Source: an uncultured Flammeovirgaceae bacterium (GTDB taxonomy: Bacteria > Bacteroidota > Bacteroidia > Cytophagales > Cyclobacteriaceae). Taken from it: a stretch of 32,973 nt of DNA. Positions 25,065 through 32,973 of the stretch are shown here, in pieces; the stretch's first letter is position 1, and each line of letters starts with the position of its first letter. The stretch lies in contig CAKZYJ010000206.1 of the NCBI GenBank assembly GCA_937884755.1, positions 1 through 32,973 on the forward strand, written 5' to 3'. The notes beneath the pieces are model-generated. The model was not told the DNA's origin. It did not search any database and saw only the letters and a list, made by a program, of their open reading frames with translations. A program made the translations under genes and the position numbers.

Positions 25065-25827
25065 GAGATTTCTTCCAAACTGTTAGGAAACCACTAGTAC
25101 AATAATGAGGGAGAAAATCAGCTACCGCACAATCTAACTTTTGAACTAACTTAACCCTTTTGGATAGTAGAGATACTGGAAAGACTTCTTCTACAAAGTT
25201 TGAGTTTTTAAAGTGCGTTATCTTAAATTGATGACTTTTTGATAGTCTTTCTAAATGCTTCTTGGTGAAGAATTGTACGTGATCTAAGTCGTCAGCATCA
25301 GATTGCACAGTTGTACCATTATACCCTAGCTTTTCCTTAAATTTTACAACCTGCTTCCATAACCATCCATCTTTACTTCTCAATCGCAGTATTGGTCTAG
25401 TAATTAAGGCTTCTCTTGGCCCCTGCCCGTTCGGTACGGTAACAATCAATACCCCCTGTTCTTTCAACGCTCCGTGTAGCGAGTTTAAAAGCTCAGAAGG
25501 GTCATAAAGATGCTCTAGTACTTCGCTACATACAATTGCATCATACTTTTCTTGTTCTAGATTCATGTTTTCGGCATCTACACAATCAAATTGAACATTT
25601 GAGAGAGTAGATTGCCGACGGGCAGTTTCAATTGTTTTTTCACTGACATCAATACCACGAACTTGAAAGCCAAATACCCCTAGTGCTCTACTGATTACTC
25701 CATTACCACAACCAACATCCAATACAATTCCATCTTCAGGAATATGCTTCTTGATGTTGTTGATAATGAAGTCTAACCGCTTCTGATCAGCAATTCTATT
25801 ATATGCTGCTGTGCTCTCTGCATTCAT
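25051..25827 (-). CDS. SAM-dependent class I methyltransferase (first listed, UbiG-like)
   Basis: A 258-residue protein with SAM motif I VLDVGCGNG near residue 40, acidic post-I GIDVSEKT, motif II-like YDAIVCSEVLEHLYDP and post-II GVLIVTVPNG. The core is of the Methyltransf_11/UbiG kind. In this locus it probably methylates a sugar of the repeat unit or its non-reducing end, but the target is not predictable. It is eight bases from the preceding GT4 gene and overlaps the TolC-like gene. Confidence 0.85.
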   Translation of the reverse strand: MNAESTAAYNRIADQKRLDFIINNIKKHIPEDGIVLDVGCGNGVISRALGVFGFQVRGIDVSEKTIETARRQSTLSNVQFDCVDAENMNLEQEKYDAIVCSEVLEHLYDPSELLNSLHGALKEQGVLIVTVPNGQGPREALITRPILRLRSKDGWLWKQVVKFKEKLGYNGTTVQSDADDLDHVQFFTKKHLERLSKSHQFKITHFKNSNFVEEVFPVSLLSKRVKLVQKLDCAVADFLPHYCTSGFLTVWKKSHEIG

Positions 25828-25835
25828 ATTGCTTT

Positions 25836-26960
25836 CTATCTATCAGTATTTTCGTATACTTTTTCAGTCTGATGTGTCATGGTTACAACATCATACTTTT
25901 GAGCGACTGTTTTCCGAGCTTGGCTTGCTAAACTCATCCTCAACTCCCTATCTTTTACTAGGAGTAGTATAGCGTCAGCCAACCCCTTTGAATCACCAGG
26001 CTTAATAAGAAGCCCATTCTCACCATTCTCAATAACTTCTTTTGACCCGTTTACTTCAGTAGCGATTACCGACTTTTCCATAGCCATTGCTTCCAATAGC
26101 CCAATAGGCAGCCCTTCCCATAAAGAAGGGAGACAGTAAATATCAATGGCATTTAAAACATCGGGAACATCTTGACGAAATGTGTCAAAGTATATAAAAG
26201 AATCAACTTGAAGTTCCCTGGCCTTTCTCATGGCTGCCTCTTTAAGATCTCCTTCTCCTATCATTAGTAAGCGTACCGTAGAGTCTTGCTTTAAAACCAG
26301 ACTAAAAGCTTCAATCATACTCAGCGGGTCTTTCTGCTCCGTGATTCTTTGTATATAACCTATCAGAGTTACATCTTTGGGAATACCATACTCTACCCTA
26401 ATGTCTTTATAAGTGTTAGCTGTATTAAACTTATTGAGGTTCACACCATTGGTGATTACTGTCGATTCTAATTGGCCAAAGTAGTGCTTTCCAGTCGCTT
26501 GATCACTCGGAGAAACAGAGATTACCGAATTTGCCTGATTCACCAGCCACTTTTCCGCCATTACTCTAAGCTTCTTGTTTAGTCGGGGGAGACTATCGTG
26601 AAACGACCATCCATGGACTGTGTAAATAATGGGGGTCTGTAGCTTTTTAGCCGCCCACCATACATTCGTATAAGCTCTGGTACCATGAACGTGAACAATA
26701 TCAATAGCCTCTCGTACCAAAATGCGCTTGACCTTCTTCCAAACTGCTAGATTAAATGGCGTTTCAGTAGGCACTACGTAGGTAGTAATACCCCACCTTT
26801 CCAAAGATTCAATCATAGGACCATCCGTAAAGCTGAGTACAATAGGCTCGTAGATACCCCGATCCATGTTTTCTACTAAACTAAGGAGATGGCTTTCTCC
26901 ACCGCCTACCTTGCCTTGCCTAATGGTCTCTAAAACTCTGATTTTACGATCTTCACCCAT
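25836..26960 (-). CDS. GT4 family glycosyltransferase
   Basis: A 374-residue GT-B glycosyltransferase. The N-terminus has a Gly-rich acceptor-side loop (GKVGGGESHLL, about 17-26); the C-terminal half has the retaining GT4 EX7E motif at E282 and E290 in LWEGLPIGLLEAM, plus VNGSKEVIENGENGLL. It transfers one sugar from a nucleotide donor in the cytoplasm. The frame also opens at a TTG at 26990 that would overlap the upstream methyltransferase by 20 bases. The ATG at 26960 is preferred because homology begins right after it and the gap to the upstream gene becomes 10 bases. Confidence 0.9.
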   Translation of the reverse strand: MGEDRKIRVLETIRQGKVGGGESHLLSLVENMDRGIYEPIVLSFTDGPMIESLERWGITTYVVPTETPFNLAVWKKVKRILVREAIDIVHVHGTRAYTNVWWAAKKLQTPIIYTVHGWSFHDSLPRLNKKLRVMAEKWLVNQANSVISVSPSDQATGKHYFGQLESTVITNGVNLNKFNTANTYKDIRVEYGIPKDVTLIGYIQRITEQKDPLSMIEAFSLVLKQDSTVRLLMIGEGDLKEAAMRKARELQVDSFIYFDTFRQDVPDVLNAIDIYCLPSLWEGLPIGLLEAMAMEKSVIATEVNGSKEVIENGENGLLIKPGDSKGLADAILLLVKDRELRMSLASQARKTVAQKYDVVTMTHQTEKVYENTDR

Positions 26961-26970
26961 TATATTACAA

Positions 26971-27639
26971 CTATAGCTTAGTAGCCACAATCATCATCTC
27001 CTTTATACCGGCTACACGCGAAAGCATGTTAGTAGTATGCCAATATAACCTTGAACTAATTTTGTTAAGACCGAGCAGCTTATGATAACCGGCACCACGT
27101 ATATAGTGATTTTCTTCTATCTTAAAACCTGTGGTAATTAATAAGTTATTAATAGCCTGAAAATTCCAGCAGTATAAATGTTGGTTAAGGTCTAACTCAA
27201 ACTCACCTTTTTTCATATGCCTTTCGTAGGGAATAACTAAAATAAGTCTCTTTCCTTTCTTAAGCTTACTGCGCATATCTTCCAGCATCGTTTTCGGATG
27301 AGGATGATGCTCTAAAACATGAGCAGAAAATACTACATCAAAACTCTCATCTTCCAAATCTTCTAATGAATTAGTAGCCTGAATACCTTTTGACCGGCAG
27401 AAATCAACCCCGTATTTAGAAATATCAAACCCTACTGCATTAGGTTGATAGAAAATATTTTGCCCTAAACCACATCCATAATCAAGTAAACGCTCATTTT
27501 TGCCTACACTCGAGAAAAACTTCTTCAATGCTACTTGAGCCCGAGCCTGATAGTAATCATCATTTTCATGATTATTGTGGCGGGTTGAATGATAGTTTTC
27601 TTCGTAATCAACCGTTGTCGTAACTGGTGCTGTATCCAT
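26971..27639 (-). CDS. SAM-dependent class I methyltransferase (second)
   Basis: A 222-residue protein with motif I RLLDYGCGLGQN (about 54), VGFDISKYG for the ribose-binding acidic residue, FDVVFSAHVLEHHPHP and a KKGKRLILVIPYE strand. It is a short Methyltransf_11/23-type enzyme, common among polysaccharide loci. It is not closely similar to the other methyltransferase, so each probably has its own substrate. It is 16 bases from the epimerase gene. Confidence 0.85.
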   Translation of the reverse strand: MDTAPVTTTVDYEENYHSTRHNNHENDDYYQARAQVALKKFFSSVGKNERLLDYGCGLGQNIFYQPNAVGFDISKYGVDFCRSKGIQATNSLEDLEDESFDVVFSAHVLEHHPHPKTMLEDMRSKLKKGKRLILVIPYERHMKKGEFELDLNQHLYCWNFQAINNLLITTGFKIEENHYIRGAGYHKLLGLNKISSRLYWHTTNMLSRVAGIKEMMIVATKL

Positions 27640-27655
27640 TTTAATAATTTTAAAG

Positions 27656-28669
27656 CTATTTAATCACTTCTTCTTGTTTAACTTCCCAACCTTGAGGCAG
27701 GTTCTCAGTAATCTCAATATTATCAAACTCGCTGCTTGCTCTCGCCCCTACTTGTTTAGCCCAGGCTGCCATTTTCTGAATACCTTTTTCAAGTGGAACA
27801 GCACCACCTACTTCAAAAGTACTGTGGGCTTTTTGATGATCAGAGTAAGCATGTTGGACTTCGTTTCTAGCTTGCAGATATTTAATATCAGGTTTTACTC
27901 CAAAGTTATCGCCAATTACTTTAGCCAACTCATTTACTGTGTAAGGCTGATCTGCTCCAATATTAAATACCTCATTGTAAGCTTGCTCTATGTTTACTGA
28001 CTTGCTAATAGGGATGGCTACATCGTCGATATAACTAAAAGCTCGCGTTTGAGTGCCATCACCAAAAATAGTGAGTGGTTTATTCTGCATGATTTGATTC
28101 ATGAAGATGCCAATCACATTACGGTACTTATCTCCAATATTTTGATTTTCTCCGTATACGTTATGCGGCCTGAAAACTATGTAATTCAACCCAAACATTT
28201 CATGAGCCGCCTTAAGATCAAGCTCAACTGCATACTTGGATACTCCGTAGGGGTCTTCTGGTATGGGAGTCATGTCCTCTCGCATAGGTAACTGCCCCTG
28301 ACCGTACACCGCAATTGAAGAAGTAAAAACAAAACATTTCACTTTGTGCTTCACTGATTCATTTATCAGATTCACACTACCTATCAAGTTATTATTGTAA
28401 TTAAAGTTCCTGATAAAATGAGATAAACCCTCAGCTGCATAAGCTGCCAAATGATATACATAATCAAATTGATACTCTTCAAACAGAGCTGCTAACAGTT
28501 TCTGGTCGGTAATCGAACCCCGTACAAACAAGGCCTCCTGAGGTACTTGATCTTCAAACCCGCCACTTAGATCATCGAGCACTACTACTTCATGCCCCAT
28601 TGCCAAGCAATGCTTTGCTACATGTGAGCCAATAAATCCCGCTCCTCCCGTAATCAATGACTTTATCAT
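27656..28669 (-). CDS. NAD-dependent sugar epimerase/dehydratase (extended SDR)
   Basis: A 337-residue extended short-chain dehydrogenase. The NAD-binding GGAGFIG motif is at residues 8-14, TSSIAVYG holds the catalytic Ser (about 117-118), and the YxxxK pair is Y141/K145 in YGVSK. FRPHNVYGENQN and SYIDDVA match UDP-sugar 4-epimerases and related dehydratases. It acts on a nucleotide sugar in the cytoplasm and is the only nucleotide-sugar enzyme in the window. The C-terminal 30 residues are an acidic extension beyond the usual fold. The precise sugar is unknown. Confidence 0.9.
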   Translation of the reverse strand: MIKSLITGGAGFIGSHVAKHCLAMGHEVVVLDDLSGGFEDQVPQEALFVRGSITDQKLLAALFEEYQFDYVYHLAAYAAEGLSHFIRNFNYNNNLIGSVNLINESVKHKVKCFVFTSSIAVYGQGQLPMREDMTPIPEDPYGVSKYAVELDLKAAHEMFGLNYIVFRPHNVYGENQNIGDKYRNVIGIFMNQIMQNKPLTIFGDGTQTRAFSYIDDVAIPISKSVNIEQAYNEVFNIGADQPYTVNELAKVIGDNFGVKPDIKYLQARNEVQHAYSDHQKAHSTFEVGGAVPLEKGIQKMAAWAKQVGARASSEFDNIEITENLPQGWEVKQEEVIK

Positions 28670-28681
28670 AATTTCTATAAT

Positions 28682-29575
28682 TTAATTTGATATACTAGTT
28701 GTAGTTAAATTCCAGGCCACCCCTTTCGTAAAAGCCTTTATGTGCCCAAACTGCGCATTCCTCAAATAGCGGAACAATGATTTTGGTATTACTGCTAAAG
28801 CGAAAAACACAGAGAAAACAATTAATTGAATTTTTTTACTATTCCGTCTCATGTACAGAATCCGATTACGCGTATGATAGTAGGCCTTAATTGCGCTTTC
28901 TTTGCCCATCGTAATGGACTCTTTGTGATAAATGATCGCCTTGGGTTGATAGTAAATCTTGTACCCAGCTCTACGTATTCTTGCTGACCAGTCCCATTCT
29001 TCGTAGTAAATAAAGAAGTTATTAGCGAACATACCTACTTCCTTGATAACACTTCGCTTTACCATCATAGCTGCCCCATGAGCACCGTACGTTTCTGTTA
29101 ACTTATCATGTTGCCCTTCATCTTTTTCCCTACTACCAACTGCCCCAGTACGACCAGTATAAGGGTTTATTGGCTTAAATCCTGCATACTGGATGATGTC
29201 AGGATGGTGAAAGAATTTAATCTTCGGACTTACTACTCCCACCTCATCATCTGCTAAAAATGGAGCAAGTAATTCCTCTAAAAGGTTGTCGGTTACTTCA
29301 GTATCATTATTTACAATGAACATATAGTCGCCTTTTGCCTCGCGCATACCCAAGTTATTACCACCTGTGAACCCTAGATTAGTTTCAGAAATTATTAGCC
29401 GGGTATGAGGATAGTGTCCAGCCTCAACCTGCTCTTTAGGGTTAATATTAGATCCATTATCAACAACAATAATCTCATAGTTAGGGTACGTGAGTTTTTT
29501 AGTAGATTCTAGAAACTCACAGGTAATATCCGTTTGATTATAATTAAGAGCTATAAGGGATATAAGCGGCTTCAT
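28682..29575 (-). CDS. GT2 glycosyltransferase, rhamnosyltransferase-like (WbbL type)
   Basis: A 297-residue GT-A enzyme. VVDNGSN (D39) and IVNNDTEVTD (D91, in place of DxD) are nucleotide-sugar and metal-binding signatures. NLGFTGGNNLGM, GAHGAAMMVKRS and YYEEWDWSARIRRAGY are typical of the WbbL/rhamnosyltransferase branch. A C-terminal hydrophobic segment suggests membrane association. A TTG at 29584 could start the frame with a four-base TTGA overlap; the ATG at 29575 is preferred. Confidence 0.9.
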   Translation of the reverse strand: MKPLISLIALNYNQTDITCEFLESTKKLTYPNYEIIVVDNGSNINPKEQVEAGHYPHTRLIISETNLGFTGGNNLGMREAKGDYMFIVNNDTEVTDNLLEELLAPFLADDEVGVVSPKIKFFHHPDIIQYAGFKPINPYTGRTGAVGSREKDEGQHDKLTETYGAHGAAMMVKRSVIKEVGMFANNFFIYYEEWDWSARIRRAGYKIYYQPKAIIYHKESITMGKESAIKAYYHTRNRILYMRRNSKKIQLIVFSVFFALAVIPKSLFRYLRNAQFGHIKAFTKGVAWNLTTTSISN

Positions 29576-29580
29576 ATTTA

Positions 29581-30768
29581 TCAAATTAAGTCATTGTCAA
29601 CTACCGTTTTTGTGTGGGTAGTATGCAGAAATTTTTTATTCGCCCCTTTCATATCGAAAAGAGACCTGATCATAATAAAAAGCACTTTTGGCAATATTAT
29701 GACAGATTGCATAAGTCTTTGATAGAGACTAGTTGGAATAGGAATAACTAGCCCTGCTATATAAAGTCCTAATAAAGTAAGCCAATGAAATACCGAGAGT
29801 GTCAAAAAATCTGACCATAGAAGATAAATAGCTATCAAGGCAAATAAGCACCCTACAGTTATCATTCTTGGCAGAAGAAGATTATACAACACCGCAATGT
29901 TAAAATAGCTAACATTCCCTTGAAAAAGCACCCTTAACCCTTTAGGAAGGTGTTTCAACAAATAAACATAGTGGCTGGAAACCCAGCGTCGTCTCTGATG
30001 CTCAAAGGCCTGAGTTGACTCTATTTTCTCATCATAGGCAATTGCCTTTTCTACATATTTTATATTTCCCTGATCTTCAATAATGGCTAATTGAAGTTCT
30101 TTGTCAAAGCCTCCTACTGCATCGATTTTTGCCAGATAATGTTTCAAATTTTTAAATGGGAAAGCCATACCCGAACCAATCAATGAGGAAGAAAGATTAG
30201 CAGCATTAAACCCCTTGCGAAAAATATGATTATTGATTACCTCATTAGCTGTATCAAGCACAGATATGGGGCTACTTATATTTTTCGCAACTCGCCTTCC
30301 CTGTAAATAAAGGTTTCCTTTCTGGTATTCTTCATTAATAACATTCAGAAAATTCGTATGCAAAAGATTATCTGCATCACTAATTAATACGATATCATAC
30401 AAGTCATCTGATAGTTGACTTAGTGCATAATTTAAAGATTTAGCTTTAGTGCTGTTCTTAAAAGACACTTCAAGTAACTGGATAGGATATTTTTTCAATT
30501 CTTGAAGTGTAGTTTTTTGAAAAGAATCCGCAATTACGACGACATCATATTTATCATCTGGGTAATCTTGAGATAACAAATTTTCTACTACGGATGCCAT
30601 AATATTATCTTCTCTGTAGGCAGGTACTAAAATGGCAACTCGCTTCTTGCCGAGAACAGCACCTCCTGCCCTCTCCTTTTTCATAAAGAGAGCAATCAAA
30701 GAGAAAAAACTTATATAAGTAACCGAAAAGCTAAAATAAGCCAGAAGGGCATATTCAATTATCTGCAT
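29581..30768 (-). CDS. Membrane GT2 glycosyltransferase (processive-type, cellulose/hyaluronan synthase-like)
   Basis: A 395-residue protein: one N-terminal TM (about 5-29), a cytoplasmic GT-A domain and three to four C-terminal membrane segments (about 285-375). Catalytic motifs are LVPAYRED, DAD at 131-133, ED at 231-232 and QRRRW at 258-262, the D,D,D,QxxRW signature of BcsA/HasA-type enzymes. It lacks a PilZ domain and is shorter than cellulose synthases, so it more likely adds one or a few sugars to the lipid-linked primer than a long homopolymer. It is 11 bases after the phosphoglycosyl transferase gene. Confidence 0.9.
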   Translation of the reverse strand: MQIIEYALLAYFSFSVTYISFFSLIALFMKKERAGGAVLGKKRVAILVPAYREDNIMASVVENLLSQDYPDDKYDVVVIADSFQKTTLQELKKYPIQLLEVSFKNSTKAKSLNYALSQLSDDLYDIVLISDADNLLHTNFLNVINEEYQKGNLYLQGRRVAKNISSPISVLDTANEVINNHIFRKGFNAANLSSSLIGSGMAFPFKNLKHYLAKIDAVGGFDKELQLAIIEDQGNIKYVEKAIAYDEKIESTQAFEHQRRRWVSSHYVYLLKHLPKGLRVLFQGNVSYFNIAVLYNLLLPRMITVGCLFALIAIYLLWSDFLTLSVFHWLTLLGLYIAGLVIPIPTSLYQRLMQSVIILPKVLFIMIRSLFDMKGANKKFLHTTHTKTVVDNDLI

Positions 30769-30779
30769 ACGAAATAGTA

Positions 30780-31907
30780 TTACTTCTGTAACATTGCAGG
30801 TACCGTCTTCCAGAGAATCTTAAGGTCATTTCGAAATGAGCTGTTTTTCATATACTTAAGATCCATTTTTATTCTCTCCGGAATACTAACTTCATCCTTC
30901 CTCTTTGATACTTGCCATAGCCCTGTGATACCTGAAGGCGCCAAAAATCTAGCAGCACTCCTATCCTCAGTCAGAGTTGCTGCTTCGTCTAAAGGGAGGG
31001 GGCGGTTACCTACTAAAGACATATCTCCTTTGAGTACATTAACTAGTTGTGGCAGCTCATCTAAGCTCGTCTTTCTCAGAAATTTACCTACTCTAGTCAC
31101 TCTGGGATCATCCTTAATCTTAAAAAAGAGTGGAGAACTAGGATCACTTTCTGTTTTGGATAAGTATTCGTTCATGCTACTTAGATCATTGCGCATATTA
31201 TCCGCCCCAACACTCATACTTCTAAATTTATAGAAATCGAAAACTTTGTAACCACTCCCTACTCTTTTTGAAATAAATAGAGCTGATCCTGGAGACTCTA
31301 TCTTGATAATTACAGAAATAAGAATCAAAATAGGGCTCAATAATACTAATAGAACAGACGCCAAAACAACATCAAGAACCCTTTTTGCAAAATGCCCCTT
31401 GCGTGAGAAAGAGCTGCTAAACTGTGATATTTTAAGCTGTGATGTGTTCGTCTTAAGATTCGTAAGGAAAAAGAGACGGGATAGGATGTTTTCCAATCCT
31501 AAGTTTTGATATAAAAAATCATCTACATAGTCTACTTCCAATGCCTTCTGCTTATACTTCTCATAAAATTTCTCTGAATAAATCACTAAAGGTATCTGCT
31601 TCTGAATAATATTCAGTCCAGAAGCAATGGAATCTAATGTGCTACAAGGGAGGTTAGCATCACACAATACTAATACAGAGCCGTTAGTAATACTTTCAGA
31701 GTAAGCAAATTGATTTAGAGCGTCTTCATGGTTAGCAAAAACTTTAAAGATAGCCGAAGTATTATTAGATAAGAAATCTGCCAACTGCGATTCCAGTCTG
31801 CAAACCTCCTTACCGATGAGGACTATTTTGTATTCTTTTGAATGAAGTTGATATTTCGTGTGTAAATCTTTTGAATGCAAGTCTGGTGAGTAGTAGTCAT
31901 AATCCAT
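30780..31907 (-). CDS. Initiating phosphoglycosyl transferase fused to a pseudo-receiver domain
   Basis: A 375-residue protein. The C-terminal part (about 173-375) is a monotopic phosphoglycosyl transferase (Bac_transf): a re-entrant helix with S191-P192, KFRSM at 227-231, the catalytic dyad D283-E284 in SLDELPQL and SLVGNRPLP. It transfers a sugar-1-phosphate to undecaprenyl phosphate and so starts the repeat unit. The N-terminal part (about 25-150) has the layout of a response-regulator receiver: IVLIGK at the first strand, VLVLCDANLP with D83 at the phosphoacceptor site, VIYSEK, and YVDDFLYQN where a conserved Lys is expected. The N-terminal acidic pair and the Lys are missing, so phosphorylation is doubtful. 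The true receiver encoded just upstream could partner with it (inference). Confidence 0.9.
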   Translation of the reverse strand: MDYDYYSPDLHSKDLHTKYQLHSKEYKIVLIGKEVCRLESQLADFLSNNTSAIFKVFANHEDALNQFAYSESITNGSVLVLCDANLPCSTLDSIASGLNIIQKQIPLVIYSEKFYEKYKQKALEVDYVDDFLYQNLGLENILSRLFFLTNLKTNTSQLKISQFSSSFSRKGHFAKRVLDVVLASVLLVLLSPILILISVIIKIESPGSALFISKRVGSGYKVFDFYKFRSMSVGADNMRNDLSSMNEYLSKTESDPSSPLFFKIKDDPRVTRVGKFLRKTSLDELPQLVNVLKGDMSLVGNRPLPLDEAATLTEDRSAARFLAPSGITGLWQVSKRKDEVSIPERIKMDLKYMKNSSFRNDLKILWKTVPAMLQK

Positions 31908-31927
31908 TGGTTAGCTATTTAAAGTGA

Positions 31928-32389
31928 TCAAGTGAGGCAACCTTTTCGCTCTATAATACGTGTTATGTGGCTTTCTATTTTTAATGGATCAAAAGGCTTC
32001 GGGATGAATGTGACCGGATTAGAATAATTGAATACCTGAGCCTCGACTGACGATTTTTCCTGTCCTGATAAGATAACTACAGGTGTCTTATTGTACAAGC
32101 CACTTTGGCTAAGTGATTCCAAGAAGTCAAAGCCATTAAGGCGAGGCATAGAAATATCCGATATTATTACGTCCGGACTATGCCCTTTCTTCAACCAAAG
32201 AAGCGCTTCAATACCATTGCCGACCACAGTGATATCGAAGTTACGCTTCAATACATTACACAAAATGACTCGGATCGCAAAATCATCATCAACAGCAAGT
32301 ATACTTCCGCATTTACTGCTTTCTTTTGAAAACCAAGAGAAGAACTTACCTCTTGTATTCATGTGGTTAACTTTGTTAATAAGCGACAT
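31928..32389 (-). CDS. Single-domain response regulator (CheY-like)
   Basis: A 153-residue protein: a 28-residue N-terminal extension with an aromatic patch (FFSWFS), then a complete receiver domain. Key residues are the acidic pair D34/D35 in AVDDD, phosphoacceptor D78 in IISDISMP, switch S108 in VILSG and K131 in PKPFDP. There is no output domain, so it must act by protein contact. It is the first gene of the long operon, 20 bases before the phosphoglycosyl transferase that bears a pseudo-receiver. No histidine kinase is present in the window. Control of polysaccharide initiation is a plausible role. Confidence 0.92.
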   Translation of the reverse strand: MSLINKVNHMNTRGKFFSWFSKESSKCGSILAVDDDFAIRVILCNVLKRNFDITVVGNGIEALLWLKKGHSPDVIISDISMPRLNGFDFLESLSQSGLYNKTPVVILSGQEKSSVEAQVFNYSNPVTFIPKPFDPLKIESHITRIIERKGCLT

Positions 32390-32467
32390 TTTATTGATGA
32401 ATTTAGGGATTCATCAAAGAGAATACACTATATACATATTAATAAGTATATTTATTAAGTATCTTAA

Positions 32468-32496
32468 CAAATGTAAGGATTTTCAACAATATTCAA
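32468..32496 (-). promoter_or_regulatory. Candidate promoter of the long polysaccharide operon
   Basis: On the minus strand TTG (32494-32496), 18 bases, then TACATTTG (32468-32475). The second box is an exact match to the Bacteroidota -7 TAnnTTTG consensus and the spacing is close to the usual 19-21. The box lies 78 bases before the response-regulator ATG, which leaves a leader of about 70 bases. Confidence 0.55.
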
Positions 32497-32973
32497 TAAT
32501 AAATTAAAAAAAAATAGTACTAAATCAACATTTAATATCTCAGAAATTAAATTTTGTTTAATTATTTTTATTGTTAAGTAAACAAACCTACCTATTGATT
32601 ACAAAATAGAAACCAATGTAAAAGAAGATATTACACAGTTGCTATATATGAATCTGTCAACTGTAATAATATCGTCTTCCCCCTTAGTTAACAAAAAGTT
32701 TTAAATAGCAAAGATGTTCATACACCTGTAGGCCTCTACCTCTAATCTGACTGAAGCTCCTACTCCAATAATTATGTGAAGCTATTCATTACCTTTTCCA
32801 AGACCTTAATACTATAATCTAATAGGACAGTGTGTTGCTACCTCATTTGACTCACTTTCTTCTGCTAGGCCTAGCTATGTATACTGTTACAGAACAGATA
32901 ATTTTCCTTCGGAAAGTGGGCAAACTTTTGTATCATCCCAATCTACTTGAGAAGTTACTTATGCTCAATTTTA
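32497..32973. other. Gene-free right end of the window
   Basis: No supported reading frame was found on either strand in these 477 bases. It contains a perfect 12-base palindrome GCTAGGCCTAGC at 32864-32875 and a short TTTCC-TTC-GGAAA hairpin at 32903-32915, neither with a clear role. The base composition becomes less AT-rich after about 32690, so a leader or the 3' region of a neighbouring gene outside the window is possible. Confidence 0.4.

Noticed and set aside
32864-32875. Palindrome GCTAGGCCTAGC as an attachment or operator site
   Set aside because: A single 12-base palindrome with no partner copy, no adjacent integrase and no nearby start codon is not enough evidence.
1-32973. CRISPR array, insertion sequences, tRNA or rRNA genes
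   Set aside because: No regularly spaced repeats, transposase motifs, terminal inverted repeats or conserved RNA sequences were seen; the repeats present are protein-coding modules.

Overview
The window looks like part of a Bacteroidota chromosome, most likely a marine-type Cytophagales relative. The genus cannot be read from the sequence. Reasons: it is AT-rich; two very large secreted proteins end in type IX secretion (T9SS) C-terminal sorting domains; start codons lack clear Shine-Dalgarno sequences; several starts are preceded by TAnnTTTG boxes (the Bacteroidota -7 element); and a PD40/OmpA-like envelope protein is present. I saw no rRNA, tRNA, CRISPR array, insertion sequence or phage gene.

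Almost everything belongs to an exopolysaccharide or capsule locus of Wzx/Wzy type. On the right, one long minus-strand operon (32389 down to 23125) runs: single-domain response regulator, initiating phosphoglycosyl transferase with a degenerate receiver domain at its N-terminus, processive-type GT2 glycosyltransferase, rhamnosyltransferase-like GT2, NAD-dependent sugar epimerase, methyltransferase, GT4 glycosyltransferase, second methyltransferase, half-length TolC-like protein, and acyltransferase-3. Next come a 1429-residue T9SS-exported hydrolase and a Wzc-like polysaccharide co-polymerase with a damaged kinase domain. A second acyltransferase-3 gene (15125-16195, plus strand) converges on the co-polymerase gene. 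A second minus operon (14959 to 10797) holds the Wzx-type flippase, a TuaH-like glycosyltransferase, a previously unlisted 35-residue membrane microprotein joined by an ATGA overlap, and a Wzy/O-antigen-ligase-family polymerase.

The left third holds two paralogous secreted proteins. One is complete (7260-10451); the other is cut by the window edge (1-2670). Each fuses a serine esterase to a right-handed parallel beta-helix, a PKD/K319-like domain and a PA14 domain. Between them lie a plus-strand PD40/OmpA-like gene and a minus-strand pair encoding a GT-C-like membrane glycosyltransferase and a membrane-anchored endonuclease/exonuclease/phosphatase-family protein.

A working model (inference): the right operon starts and assembles a lipid-linked repeat unit, the left operon flips and polymerises it, and the Wzc-like protein sets chain length. 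The two acyltransferases decorate the polymer, while the T9SS-secreted esterase/beta-helix proteins remodel or bind it outside the cell. No Wza-type outer-membrane exporter, Wzb phosphatase or nucleotide-sugar synthesis set is visible. The half-TolC protein is the only candidate outer-membrane component in the operon.
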